Source: Clostridia bacterium
GTDB lineage: Bacteria > Bacillota > Clostridia > Christensenellales > Aristaeellaceae
Assembly: GCA_017541105.1 (NCBI GenBank)
Contig: JAFXZS010000002.1
Span: 29,764-93,763 of the forward strand
Direction: 5' to 3'
DNA: 64,000 bases
In this document: piece after piece, positions 8,478 to 16,174 of the stretch
Layout of the letters: each line of letters starts with the position of its first letter
Numbering within the stretch: position 1 is the first letter of the stretch
Notes under the pieces: generated by a model
Seen by the model: only the letters and a program-made list of their open reading frames with translations
Told to the model about the DNA's origin: nothing
Databases searched by the model: none
Program-made: the position numbers and the translations under genes

Positions 8478-9848
8478 TTATTCCATGATATTTTCCCTGG
8501 TGATGTTCCGCAGCCACTTCCGGCTCCGGTAATGCCCGATGACCCACGGCCATTTCACAAATTCATCTGTACACAGCAGGAAATAAACCCACATGGGCGG
8601 CAGCTTCAGCACGGCCGCCGCCAGGAATCCCAGGGGCACGGCGTACAGCCACATATCGACAGAGTCGCAGATGAAACCGAAGCGGCTGTCTCCGCCTGCC
8701 CGGAACACACCGGCAATCAGCGTGGTATTCACCGCCTGACCCATTACGTAGTAGGTATTGATCCAGAGCATTCCCCGCAGAAAGCCCTTGCCGGTTTCCG
8801 TCAGGTTCGCAAAACGCAGTACAAACGGCATGGATGCCAGGACGATCAGCCCGCCCGCAAGTCCGGAGAGGACCGTCAGTTTCATGAGAGCCCGGGCGCT
8901 CTTTTCAGCTTCATCCATCTGCCCGCTTCCAAGCAGCTGCCCCAGCAGGATTCCCCCGCCGCTGGCCACACTGAAGCACAGCACCGTGCCGAAGGTCCGA
9001 ACCAGGGAGGTGAAGGAGTTGGCCGCCACCATATCGGTGCCGAGGAACTGCCCGATAATAACCGAATACATGGAGAAAGCCAATCCCCAGGACACATCGT
9101 TCAGGGTGGCCGGCATTGCCATCCGCAGGAAATCCCGGAACAGCACTTTGCTTCTGATCAGCATATGGGACAGCTTAAGCCGGATATCCCGGCTCCGGGC
9201 GGAAACGAACAGAGACAGAACCAATTCCACGACCCGGGAGATGGATGTTGCCAGCGCCACACCGGCCGCGCCGCGTAAAGGCGGCTCAAAGGGGCCAAAG
9301 ATGAACAGCGCGTTCAGCAGGATATTCAGCGTAAAGGTGACAGTATTCAACGCTGTGCTGACGGCCACCCGGCCTACGGACCGGAGCGTGGCCAGATAGA
9401 TCTCGATCAGCCCCGAACAGATATAGGCGGCAGACACGTACCGCAGGTACTGTGAACCGATGCTGATCAGTGTCGGATCGGGAGTAAAGACGCGCATCAT
9501 CCATTCCGGTACGGACAGGGCGGCGACCGAGAACAGCAGGCTGATGCCGACGGAAAAGCGCAGCGCGATGCCTTCCACCGCGTCCACTGCCCGCATGTCC
9601 CCTTTGCCGAAATACTGAGCGCTCAGCATGGTTACACCGGTGCCCAGGCCGTACAGGATCATGAACAGGATACTCGCATACTGGGCTGCCAGAGATACGG
9701 CGGAAATGTGTTCCTGCCCTACGCAGTTCAACATCAGAACATCCGCGGAACTGACCGCGGCGCTCAGCAGGTTCTGCAGGACAATCGGCAGTGTCAGTTT
9801 CAGGATTCCGCTGTAAACCGTTCGTTCTCCAGGCTTAACGTGGTTCAT
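8478..9848 (-). CDS. MATE family efflux transporter
   Basis: 456-residue, about 12-helix inner-membrane exporter of the MATE (NorM/DinF) superfamily, using a cation gradient to expel drugs or metabolites. The N-terminal segment LPIVLQNLLSAAVSSADVLM and a second-half repeat at about residue 240 (AMPATLNDVSWGLAFSMYS) show the two-fold pseudo-repeat of the family, and the length is normal. The start is 30 bp downstream of an ABC-F resistance-type gene on the same strand, so the two could share the ABC-F promoter and attenuator. That would place an efflux pump and a ribosome-protection factor under one control, but the substrate is not known. Confidence 0.9.
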   Translation of the reverse strand: MNHVKPGERTVYSGILKLTLPIVLQNLLSAAVSSADVLMLNCVGQEHISAVSLAAQYASILFMILYGLGTGVTMLSAQYFGKGDMRAVDAVEGIALRFSVGISLLFSVAALSVPEWMMRVFTPDPTLISIGSQYLRYVSAAYICSGLIEIYLATLRSVGRVAVSTALNTVTFTLNILLNALFIFGPFEPPLRGAAGVALATSISRVVELVLSLFVSARSRDIRLKLSHMLIRSKVLFRDFLRMAMPATLNDVSWGLAFSMYSVIIGQFLGTDMVAANSFTSLVRTFGTVLCFSVASGGGILLGQLLGSGQMDEAEKSARALMKLTVLSGLAGGLIVLASMPFVLRFANLTETGKGFLRGMLWINTYYVMGQAVNTTLIAGVFRAGGDSRFGFICDSVDMWLYAVPLGFLAAAVLKLPPMWVYFLLCTDEFVKWPWVIGHYRSRKWLRNITRENIME

Positions 9849-9878
9849 GATCTTTTTCTCCGGTCTGTTTTGAGATTC

Positions 9879-11543
9879 TCAGGACAGACTCTTCAGCCTC
9901 CGGATTTCTTCTGCCAGGCGCATAAATTCCGCCTGCAGTTCTTCCGGATGATCTCCCTTCTGCGGAGCGGACATCCGCGCGGACAACACAGCCATTTGCA
10001 TTTCCATCCGGCTGACAGCGAGGCTCCGGTCTTCTGCCGCCGGATTTTTCTTCTTCGGCGCCTTCATCTCTTCCCACCCACCCTCGAAGGTTTTCAGGGA
10101 TTCTCCTTCGAAGCAGACGATCCGGGTGGAAGCCTTCCGGATAAACTCTTCGTCGTGGCTGACAAACAGCAATGTCCCGCCGTAACCGGCCAGCAGCTTT
10201 TCCAGCTCTTCCATGGTAAACAGGTCCAGGTGATTGGTCGGTTCATCCAGCAGCAGCAGATTGCAATCCATCAGCAGCAGCCTGCCCAGCGCTGTTTTGG
10301 CTTTTTCACCGCCCGATAAAAGCTTTACGGGCTTGAACACATGATCCCCGGTAATCCCCAGGCAGGCCATGACGGTCCGGGCAAAATGCTCCGGGTGAAC
10401 GGATTCCCGCAGGATGTTTTCCAGGACGGTTTTTTCCGGGTCCAGCGTGCTTTCGTGATGCTGATCGAACCAGCCGATCCGCACGGCAGGATTCAGACGG
10501 ACGGTTCCCTGCAGCCGGACGGAGCTTCCTTCCTGCTCCGTCAGGGTGCGGAGCAGGGTGGTCTTTCCGCAGCCGTTCAGCCCAGTCAGCGCGGTGCGGC
10601 TGCCGGTTGGCAGGATGAAGCCGGTATTCCGCAGGAGTGTTTTTTTGCCGGCGGTCAGGGATTCACAGCGGAAGGACAGGGCTTCCCTGGCTTCCACCGG
10701 ATGGCTGACGCCGAGCTTCATCCGGATTTCCGGCAATGCCCGGGGCTTCTCCTTTACTTCCAGATGTTCGATCCGGTTCTGAATCGTGCGTTTTGCGTGG
10801 CTCAGCTGGAGTACGGAGTCTGTCCATTCCCGCTTGTGCAGCCTTGCTTCACTGTTTCCCATGCGGGACGGCGCTTTTTTGACCTGAGACGCACGCTCTG
10901 CCATCCGCTGGGCGGATTCCTTCAGCCGCCGCTGCTCGGAGCGGTACTGTTCATATTCAAAGGCAGCGCGTTCCCGCTGCCGCAGGCGTTCTGCCATGAA
11001 GGCGTCGTATCCTCCCGGGAAATCAGAGATTTTCCCGTCTTCCAGATACCAGATTCTTGTACAGAGCTGCCGAAGCAGCGCACGGTCATGGGAAACCAGC
11101 AGCACCGCTCCGGGAAAGTCCAGCAGCTTTCGCAGCAACAGACGCTGCCCTTCCTGATCCAGATCCGTAGTCGGCTCGTCCGCGAGCAGCAAACCGGGAC
11201 GCGCGGAAAGGGCGCCGGAAATCCGGTTTCTGGTCATTTCTCCTCCGGACAGGCCTTCCCGGTTTTCCCGGGTCCGGAAGACCGCACGGGTTTCTTCATC
11301 CGTGCCGGCATCCGCGTTCCCCTGCTGATGAATCATGGCTGCCGGAGAGAAACGGCGCACCGTTCCCTCCTCCGGCGCAAGTTCCCCTGCCAGGATGCGC
11401 ATCAGTGTCGTTTTTCCCGCGCCGTTCTCTCCGATCAGTCCGATCTTTTCTTCCTCATAGATTGCCAGCCTGTCGATGGACAGCAGCTGACGGTCTCCGA
11501 AGGATAAGCGGAGATCCTTCGCTTCCAATATCATCTTATTCAT
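9879..11543 (-). CDS. ABC-F ribosomal protection protein (Msr/Vga/VmlR type)
   Basis: 554-residue soluble protein with two ABC ATPase domains and no membrane segment, the ABC-F architecture. ABC1 has GENGAGKTT, LSGGE and ADEPTTDLD; ABC2 has GLNGCGKTT, LSGGEKAK and LDEPTNHLD. The inter-domain linker contains KAPSRMGNSEARLHK, a signature shared with Vga/Lsa/VmlR/Msr resistance factors that bind the ribosomal E site and displace antibiotics. The start at 11543 (MNKMILEAKDL) is preceded by GAGAGGAG; an in-frame start at 11741 would add 66 non-homologous residues and is really the leader. Regulation by attenuation is likely (see the leader). The antibiotic class (macrolide, lincosamide, pleuromutilin) cannot be told from sequence. 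Confidence 0.88.
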   Translation of the reverse strand: MNKMILEAKDLRLSFGDRQLLSIDRLAIYEEEKIGLIGENGAGKTTLMRILAGELAPEEGTVRRFSPAAMIHQQGNADAGTDEETRAVFRTRENREGLSGGEMTRNRISGALSARPGLLLADEPTTDLDQEGQRLLLRKLLDFPGAVLLVSHDRALLRQLCTRIWYLEDGKISDFPGGYDAFMAERLRQRERAAFEYEQYRSEQRRLKESAQRMAERASQVKKAPSRMGNSEARLHKREWTDSVLQLSHAKRTIQNRIEHLEVKEKPRALPEIRMKLGVSHPVEAREALSFRCESLTAGKKTLLRNTGFILPTGSRTALTGLNGCGKTTLLRTLTEQEGSSVRLQGTVRLNPAVRIGWFDQHHESTLDPEKTVLENILRESVHPEHFARTVMACLGITGDHVFKPVKLLSGGEKAKTALGRLLLMDCNLLLLDEPTNHLDLFTMEELEKLLAGYGGTLLFVSHDEEFIRKASTRIVCFEGESLKTFEGGWEEMKAPKKKNPAAEDRSLAVSRMEMQMAVLSARMSAPQKGDHPEELQAEFMRLAEEIRRLKSLS

Positions 11544-11574
11544 GAAAAAACTCCTCTCAAGCCGCGGAGGAGGT
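11544..11574 (-). terminator. Attenuator hairpin overlapping the ABC-F ribosome binding site
   Basis: On the minus strand CTCCTC (11572-11567), a 10-base loop and GAGGAG (11556-11551) form a stem followed at once by TTTTTT (11550-11545) and, one base later, the ABC-F start codon. This is an intrinsic terminator placed in the leader, and its 3' arm contains the Shine-Dalgarno sequence. A competing pairing exists: GGAGGT (11626-11621) with ACCTCC (11574-11569) would break the terminator's 5' arm. Confidence 0.7.
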
Positions 11575-11686
11575 GTAAGCAAACGCAAAGAAAGCAGGCG
11601 TCCGGTTTTCGCTTCACGCAACCTCCAGACGGCAGCACAAACAATTCGCCCGGACAAAACCGGCCCGGACTTTTTGCCGCCGAATA

Positions 11687-11704
11687 TCAGTTGCGAATTT
11701 TCAT
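11687..11704 (-). CDS. Candidate 5-residue leader peptide MKIRN
   Basis: A five-codon frame, Met-Lys-Ile-Arg-Asn-stop, lies in the ABC-F leader about 30 bases after the predicted transcription start, with AAAGGAAGG upstream (spacing about 13, long). Short leader peptides with stalling ribosomes control several ABC-F and macrolide-resistance genes, so this is a plausible sensor, but it is too short to support by sequence alone. Confidence 0.35.
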   Translation of the reverse strand: MKIRN

Positions 11705-11741
11705 CAGTCCGAAAAAACCTTCCTTTCTGTGAACTGAGCAA

Positions 11742-11770
11742 AGCATACCTTTATTCCCTTCTTTTGTCAA
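11742..11770 (-). promoter_or_regulatory. ABC-F promoter, TTGACA-17-TATGCT
   Basis: Perfect -35 TTGACA (11770-11765), 17-bp spacer, and -10 TATGCT (11747-11742). It overlaps the stop codon of the upstream glycosylase gene and gives a leader of roughly 190 nt before the ABC-F start, long enough for the attenuator. Confidence 0.75.
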
Positions 11771-12285
11771 CCGTAACCTGACGGGGAAGGGGGATCTTTC
11801 AGAACGGACCAAGCGGCAATCAGCTTTTCCAAAGACCAGCGGGCGTTGGCGGGACTGGTGGACGGGAGGCAGACAGCCTCCCGTCCGATTTTCGGCAGAA
11901 TATATCTTGCGTACATTTCGAATGACTTTTGTCCGTTGCAATAAATCCGCTCAATGGGACTGCTGTCCAGAATAATCCGCAGATCATTGGGACGGACATC
12001 CCGGATGCTGGCATCGGAGGAACCGGTGACGGTACAGCTGGCGATGGAATCCCAGAGGGCCAGGCCATGTCCGAGGATCAGCGCTTTTTTTTCGGAGACG
12101 GAAGCGGGAACCTCCGTGCCATACAGCGCCGCGATGACTTTCCAGAAGCGGTTTTGGGGATGCCCGTAAAAGAAGTTCTGCTCTCTGGAACGGACCGAAG
12201 GAAAGGAGCCGAGGATCAGGATCCGGCTGTTATCGCTGAAGAGAGGTTCAAAGGGATGCTGTATTCTCTGTACCGATGAATTCAC
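11767..12285 (-). CDS. UDG-superfamily DNA glycosylase (family 6, hypoxanthine-type)
   Basis: 172-residue DNA-repair glycosylase of the uracil-DNA-glycosylase superfamily, closest to the DNA-deoxyinosine (hypoxanthine) glycosylase group. The active-site region ILGSFPSVRSREQNFFYGHPQNRFW and the C-terminal LPSTSPANARWS motif are characteristic. It would remove deaminated bases at the start of base-excision repair. I chose a GTG start at 12285 because GGAGGAG lies 7 bases upstream and the conserved domain begins right after; the frame stays open upstream but the extra residues are arginine-rich and unlike the family. Uracil versus hypoxanthine specificity is inferred from motif resemblance only. 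Confidence 0.82.
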   Translation of the reverse strand: MNSSVQRIQHPFEPLFSDNSRILILGSFPSVRSREQNFFYGHPQNRFWKVIAALYGTEVPASVSEKKALILGHGLALWDSIASCTVTGSSDASIRDVRPNDLRIILDSSPIERIYCNGQKSFEMYARYILPKIGREAVCLPSTSPANARWSLEKLIAAWSVLKDPPSPSGYG

Positions 12286-12328
12286 AGGCAGGCTCCTCCG
12301 TGTCCGACGTCTGTTTGCGGACGGACGG

Positions 12329-13465
12329 TTATTCAGCCGTAAGATTTTTCCAGGCGGCCTGCAGGCCTTCAATAATGGACAGATGCTGCGGGCAGGCAGC
12401 CTCGCAGGCTCCACAGCCCACGCATTGATCCGCGCCGTTGCCATTGCGGCGGATGCCCTGGAACTGCCAGTCATGTTCGGGATTGACATTATAAAGGGAT
12501 ACGTTATTCCAGACGGAGAAAATACCGGGAATGTTCACGCCGTTGGGACAGGGCATACAGTAACGGCAGCCTGTACAGCCGATTTTTGTCCGGTTCAGGT
12601 AAGCGGCGCGTACATCGTCCATCAGCTTTCTTTCTTCCGGAGACATAATTCCGCTGTCCACGGTATCAAAGATGCGGAGATTCTCATCAATCTGCTCCGC
12701 CTCATTGCAGCCGGACAAAACCACGGATACTTCCGGATGATTGCACAGCCAGCGGAAAGCCCATTCCACGGGAGAGCGCCGGACCGGGAAGGCGTCATAC
12801 AGCGCCTGTACATTGTCCGGCGCGCTGGCCAGACGGCCGCCCAGCAGGCCCTCCATGATGACGACGGGAATCCCCAGAGAGCCGGCCAGCTCCAGGCCCC
12901 GGGTGCCCGCCTGATTGTTGACATCCATAAAATTATACTGAATCTGGACCATATCCCAGTCGTTGTCCTTCAGAATATACTCAAACTGATCATAGGGCCC
13001 GTGGAAGGAGAAGCACTTGTAGCGGATTTTTCCGGCTTTTTTCATATCGTCGAAAAACTCCGGCGCGCCGATGGCCTTAAAAGACTCCCATTTTTCACGA
13101 TTGATGCCGTGCATCAGATAAAAATCGATATGATCCGTCTGCAGCTTGTTCAGCTCTTCCTCCAGAAGAACTTCCATGCTGGCGCGGTCATGGACCGCTT
13201 CCAGGGGCATTTTGGTCGCGATGGTGACCCTGTCGCGATACCCGTCCCGCAGCGCTTTCCCCAGCACGATTTCAGATGTTTTGCTCAGATAGACATAGGC
13301 CGTATCGATATATGTGACGCCGCCGTCGATCGCCCTGCGGATTAAGGAAACAGCTTTCTGTTCGTCAATTACGCTGTCTCCGGAAGCGGCCCCGTTGAAG
13401 CGCATACACCCCAGGCCAAAGGCGGAAGACCGGATGTTCAGTTTTCCCATCGTGCGATATTTCAT
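12329..13465 (-). CDS. Aldo/keto reductase with C-terminal [4Fe-4S] motifs
   Basis: 378-residue aldo/keto reductase. The TIM-barrel start GKLNIRSSAFGLGCMRF, the catalytic region DTAYVYLSKTSEIVLGKAL and the barrel His in FYLMHGI are present. After the barrel come CTGCRYCMPC and CVGCGACEAACP, cysteine clusters for iron-sulfur centres, as in the clostridial ferredoxin-like AKR group. It probably reduces an aldehyde or ketone with NAD(P)H or ferredoxin-linked electrons. The ATG at 13465 is preferred (AAAGGGG upstream); TTG at 13474 is an alternative. Its promoter carries a MerR-type operator, which suggests induction by electrophiles or aldehydes. No MerR gene lies in this window. Confidence 0.87.
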   Translation of the reverse strand: MKYRTMGKLNIRSSAFGLGCMRFNGAASGDSVIDEQKAVSLIRRAIDGGVTYIDTAYVYLSKTSEIVLGKALRDGYRDRVTIATKMPLEAVHDRASMEVLLEEELNKLQTDHIDFYLMHGINREKWESFKAIGAPEFFDDMKKAGKIRYKCFSFHGPYDQFEYILKDNDWDMVQIQYNFMDVNNQAGTRGLELAGSLGIPVVIMEGLLGGRLASAPDNVQALYDAFPVRRSPVEWAFRWLCNHPEVSVVLSGCNEAEQIDENLRIFDTVDSGIMSPEERKLMDDVRAAYLNRTKIGCTGCRYCMPCPNGVNIPGIFSVWNNVSLYNVNPEHDWQFQGIRRNGNGADQCVGCGACEAACPQHLSIIEGLQAAWKNLTAE

Positions 13466-13521
13466 TTCCAACAAACCCCTTTCAGACGTTTATATTATCC
13501 TGTGCCGTTGCGTTTGCCTGT

Positions 13522-13552
13522 ATTGTAAACATTAGAGCGAACTCTATGTCAA
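13522..13552 (-). promoter_or_regulatory. MerR-type promoter/operator for the aldo/keto reductase
   Basis: The -35 TTGACA (13552-13547) and -10 TACAAT (13527-13522) are separated by 19 bp, too long for unaided sigma-A. The spacer holds the palindrome TAGAG-TTCG-CTCTA directly after the -35. A long spacer with a centred TAGAG/CTCTA dyad is the hallmark of MerR-family promoters of the AdhR/NmlR type that respond to aldehydes and electrophiles. Confidence 0.8.
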
Positions 13553-13602
13553 GCCCTTTCCCGCATCCGGGCGGGGCGGCCGGCGGAAGGGCGTACGGAC
13601 AG

Positions 13603-13635
13603 AAAAAAACTCTGCTGCCCGGCGCAGCAGAGTTT
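13603..13635 (-). terminator. Terminator of the ECF sigma operon
   Basis: Just after the DUF4097 stop codon an 11-bp perfect stem (AACTCTGCTGC/GCAGCAGAGTT) with a 5-base loop runs into a T tract on the minus strand, a classical intrinsic terminator. Confidence 0.9.
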
Positions 13636-13642
13636 GCAGCCT

Positions 13643-14638
13643 TTATTCCTCCTTGTCCAGCTGAATGCTGCCGGAGGTTGTATGGATGGAGCAGCGGGCG
13701 CTTCCGTCACCGAAAACATATGTATTGCCGTTTTTCTCGAGCGCCAGATCACTGCGGAAAGACCCGGAGGTGGTGCTGAATTCGCCGGTGAACCCGGGTT
13801 TGCCAGACAGGAGCGCATGCACATTACCGGAGGTGGAGCGAAGAACCAGTTCCCGGAAGTCACCGGGCCGGACAAAAACATCTCCGCTGGTGGAGGAGCA
13901 TTCTGCCCGGTCTGATCCGGCCATTTCAGCCGAGACGTTTCCGGAGACGGAAACAGCCTGTATGCTGTCCGCCCGGTCGGTCATGGCGATCGAGATGCTC
14001 CCGGAAGAGGAATTCGCGCGGATACTTTTTGCATTGGCCAGGGAGGCGCTGATCCTGCCGGAAGAGGTTGACAGCGATACGGATTCGGCCGCGGTGCTTT
14101 GCCGGAATGAAATACTGCCGGAAGAAGCGGAGGCCGTCAGGTTTTTCACATCCGCGGAGGCGGAAATGCTGCCGGAAGAAGTATGCAGGAGAATTTCGTC
14201 CGCGGCAAGACCTTCGATCTCCAGATCGCCGGAGGAGGTACCGATTTCCGTGCTTTTCAGCACGGTTCCCTCAGGAAGGGAGACGGTCAGCGCTTTGGTC
14301 ACGTTCCGGAAAAGGCGAAAACCGGGGGCGGTATACCGAATCCGAAGTGTCTGCCCGTCCAGCCACCAGCGGAGAAGATCCGGGTCCGAAAGAGATCTGT
14401 CAGAGGATTCGCTGACATGGATTCCGCTGCCGGTGTGGTATTCGATCCGGACACAGCCCGCGGTCCAGCCGATATCCAGGTTTTCAACGGGGGAGGTGAC
14501 GGTTGTGTCTCCGGAAGTATAACGGTCAGCATTTTCATAGGTGTATCCGATGTTTTTTCCGAAAAGCAGGATGGCACAAACAGCCAGCAGCACCAGGCAG
14601 AGAATCAGCAGAACGGTTTTTACGGAAGACTTTGACAT
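13643..14638 (-). CDS. DUF4097 family beta-helix membrane-anchored protein
   Basis: 331-residue protein with one N-terminal transmembrane segment (about residues 8-27, VKTVLLILCLVLLAVCAILL) followed by an extracytoplasmic domain built of repeats of about 18-22 residues around S/T-S-G-D/S-I/V. This is the DUF4097 pattern and predicts a right-handed beta-helix. At least nine S-S-G or T-S-G turns can be counted between about residues 130 and 325. Its stop is followed by a terminator and its start is 2 bp from the anti-sigma stop, so it is the last gene of the sigma operon. In other Bacillota DUF4097 proteins are co-encoded with envelope-stress regulators; its exact job is not known. Confidence 0.85.
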   Translation of the reverse strand: MSKSSVKTVLLILCLVLLAVCAILLFGKNIGYTYENADRYTSGDTTVTSPVENLDIGWTAGCVRIEYHTGSGIHVSESSDRSLSDPDLLRWWLDGQTLRIRYTAPGFRLFRNVTKALTVSLPEGTVLKSTEIGTSSGDLEIEGLAADEILLHTSSGSISASADVKNLTASASSGSISFRQSTAAESVSLSTSSGRISASLANAKSIRANSSSGSISIAMTDRADSIQAVSVSGNVSAEMAGSDRAECSSTSGDVFVRPGDFRELVLRSTSGNVHALLSGKPGFTGEFSTTSGSFRSDLALEKNGNTYVFGDGSARCSIHTTSGSIQLDKEE

Positions 14639-14640
14639 AT

Positions 14641-15375
14641 TTATTTCCCTCTCTTCTCTTTTACGGCGGAAACCAGCAACCAGCATCCGCCTCCGCACAG
14701 CAGCAGCATCAGGGCAGTTGAGAAAATACTCTTGCTGTGCAGGGTGATCATATTCATCATATTGGCAAACAGGATCAGATCCACGGCAACAACCGCCAGC
14801 GGACGGCTGAAGCTGCCAAGCAGATTCCGAACCGGACGGGCCCGGACCACAAACGGCAGAAAAGCCGCCGAAAGCCCGAACAGTGTCGCGGAAGCAGCCG
14901 TGAAGAACCAGGAACCGTGCGCGTACTGGCAGCTGGCTGCCAGCAGGGCAATCAGGCTCGCAGTGAAGAAGCAGAAAGTCCAGAACAGCTTGTCTCTCGG
15001 CGCCATCAGCGGGACAAGGATCAGCGACGCGGCCACTGTCAGGCCGGCAAGCACCAGGTAGAACCAGTCCAGCGCATGGCCGGAAGCAAGATTGACGATC
15101 AGGCATACCAGCACCGGGATCATAAAGATACCCGCGACGACGGAGCCGACAGTCGTGCTGCGCCGCCTGAAACGCTTTGCCTGGTATTCAATGACCTGGT
15201 CCTTTTCCTCCCGCAGGCCGTTTTCAATCTCGCTGGCGCGAAGCTGGGTGAGCAGCGAGGAACAGTCAGGACATTCCGTCAGATGTTCCCGTATAATCTG
15301 TCTGCTGGACTCGCTGCAGACATCGTCTGCATAGAGCGGAAGCAGATCCCGAATGATTTCGCAATCAGTTTTCAT
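14641..15375 (-). CDS. Anti-sigma factor with zf-HC2 domain and six TM segments
   Basis: 244-residue membrane protein. The cytoplasmic N-terminus has the zinc-binding anti-sigma signature HLTECPDC (HxxxCxxC, residues 31-38), preceded by CEIIRDLLPLYADD, as in zf-HC2 anti-sigma domains. Hydrophobic stretches from residue 75 onward indicate about six membrane helices, more than the single helix of RsiW-type factors. It overlaps the sigma gene by 11 bases, so translation is coupled. It should hold the ECF sigma factor inactive until an envelope signal arrives. Confidence 0.87.
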   Translation of the reverse strand: MKTDCEIIRDLLPLYADDVCSESSRQIIREHLTECPDCSSLLTQLRASEIENGLREEKDQVIEYQAKRFRRRSTTVGSVVAGIFMIPVLVCLIVNLASGHALDWFYLVLAGLTVAASLILVPLMAPRDKLFWTFCFFTASLIALLAASCQYAHGSWFFTAASATLFGLSAAFLPFVVRARPVRNLLGSFSRPLAVVAVDLILFANMMNMITLHSKSIFSTALMLLLCGGGCWLLVSAVKEKRGK

Positions 15376-15856
15376 GTTGATCCATCCTTTCCTGGAGTTT
15401 CAGACGGGCCCGATGATAGGTGACACGGGCCCAGTTTTCCGTCTTGCCGAAGATGGTACCGATCTCTCGAAAAGACAGTTCACCGAAGATCCGAAGTTCG
15501 AAGACTTCCCGGTAGGGCTCTTCCATGGCATGGAGCGCCACGTGAATCCTGAAGGACGAATCCCGATCCGCGGCCAGCTGCTCAATGCTTTTTTCCGTGG
15601 CGGGCAGGTCTTCCGGCATAGGTCCGGTTTTTTTACGGCGCCGGATTTCGTCCGTATAACAGTTTTTCGCAATGGTACACAGCCAGGTTACCTCGTCCGA
15701 TTCGTTCCGGAAGTCCGAACCTTTGGCGAAAGCCCGGAAGAAGGCATCCTGTGTGATTTCTTCCGCCAGATGCCGGTCTCCCGCCAGCGTCATGACGTAG
15801 GAGAAGACGCGCATGAAGTGCGTATGATACATTCTTTCACAGGTTTCACGATTCAC
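15365..15856 (-). CDS. ECF-type RNA polymerase sigma factor
   Basis: 163-residue extracytoplasmic-function sigma factor with region 2 (about 10-75; DRHLAEEITQDAFFRAFAKG and VTWLCTIAKNCYTDEIRR) and region 4 (about 105-160; EPYREVFELRIFGELSFREIGTIFGKTENWARV) that would read the -10 and -35 elements. GTG at 15856 is the start, with GGGAGGTGAT upstream; nearby ATGs are out of frame. The operon order is sigma, anti-sigma, DUF4097. An ECF-like promoter directly upstream suggests autoregulation, which is usual for this class. Confidence 0.92.
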   Translation of the reverse strand: MNRETCERMYHTHFMRVFSYVMTLAGDRHLAEEITQDAFFRAFAKGSDFRNESDEVTWLCTIAKNCYTDEIRRRKKTGPMPEDLPATEKSIEQLAADRDSSFRIHVALHAMEEPYREVFELRIFGELSFREIGTIFGKTENWARVTYHRARLKLQERMDQHEN

Positions 15857-15890
15857 GCATCATCACCTCCCTTCCGGCCATTTCACAGAT

Positions 15891-15918
15891 TAGACGGGGA
15901 AAGCCGGGTTTCGTTACA
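15891..15918 (-). promoter_or_regulatory. ECF promoter (autoregulatory), TGTAAC-16-CGTCTA
   Basis: TGTAAC (15918-15913), a 16-bp spacer and CGTCTA (15896-15891) lie about 35 bases before the sigma start codon. The AAC-type -35 with a CGTC -10 is the usual ECF consensus in Bacillota. The rest of the 318-bp gap (15857-16174) holds an A-rich tract (15921-15965) and the promoter of the next gene. Confidence 0.65.
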
Positions 15919-16090
15919 TGGAAAAATAAAAAAATCAAAAAACGGCCAAAACAAAAAGAAAAACGGAAAACGGAAAGCCTCCCGGAAAGCTGCCCGCCGG
16001 ATGATTGTACCAGATTTCCGGGCGGATCAGAAGACCTGTTTTGCCGGGGCGAAACGGGAACGGTTTCAGCGGGCTGCGCGGGGAGCAGGT

Positions 16091-16119
16091 TTGAAAATCA
16101 CGGGGATTTATGGTATCAT
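16091..16119 (+). promoter_or_regulatory. Promoter of the histidine phosphatase gene
   Basis: TTGAAA (16091-16096), 17-bp spacer, TATCAT (16114-16119), with transcription expected about 50 bases before the phosphatase ATG. Confidence 0.55.
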
Positions 16120-16174
16120 CCCAGCGAAACCGGCAGGATGCCGTTTCGAAAAAGCGTGAAGGAAAACCCGTACG

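Noticed and set aside
11544-11741. 66-residue N-terminal extension of the ABC-F protein
   Set aside because: The -10 box overlaps its start region, it has no ABC-F homology and it contains the leader peptide and terminator, so it is untranslated leader.
13643-14638. Repeated SSG/TSG segments as a possible DNA repeat array
   Set aside because: They are imperfect codon-level repeats of a DUF4097 beta-helix, with varied nucleotides, not a CRISPR or mobile repeat.
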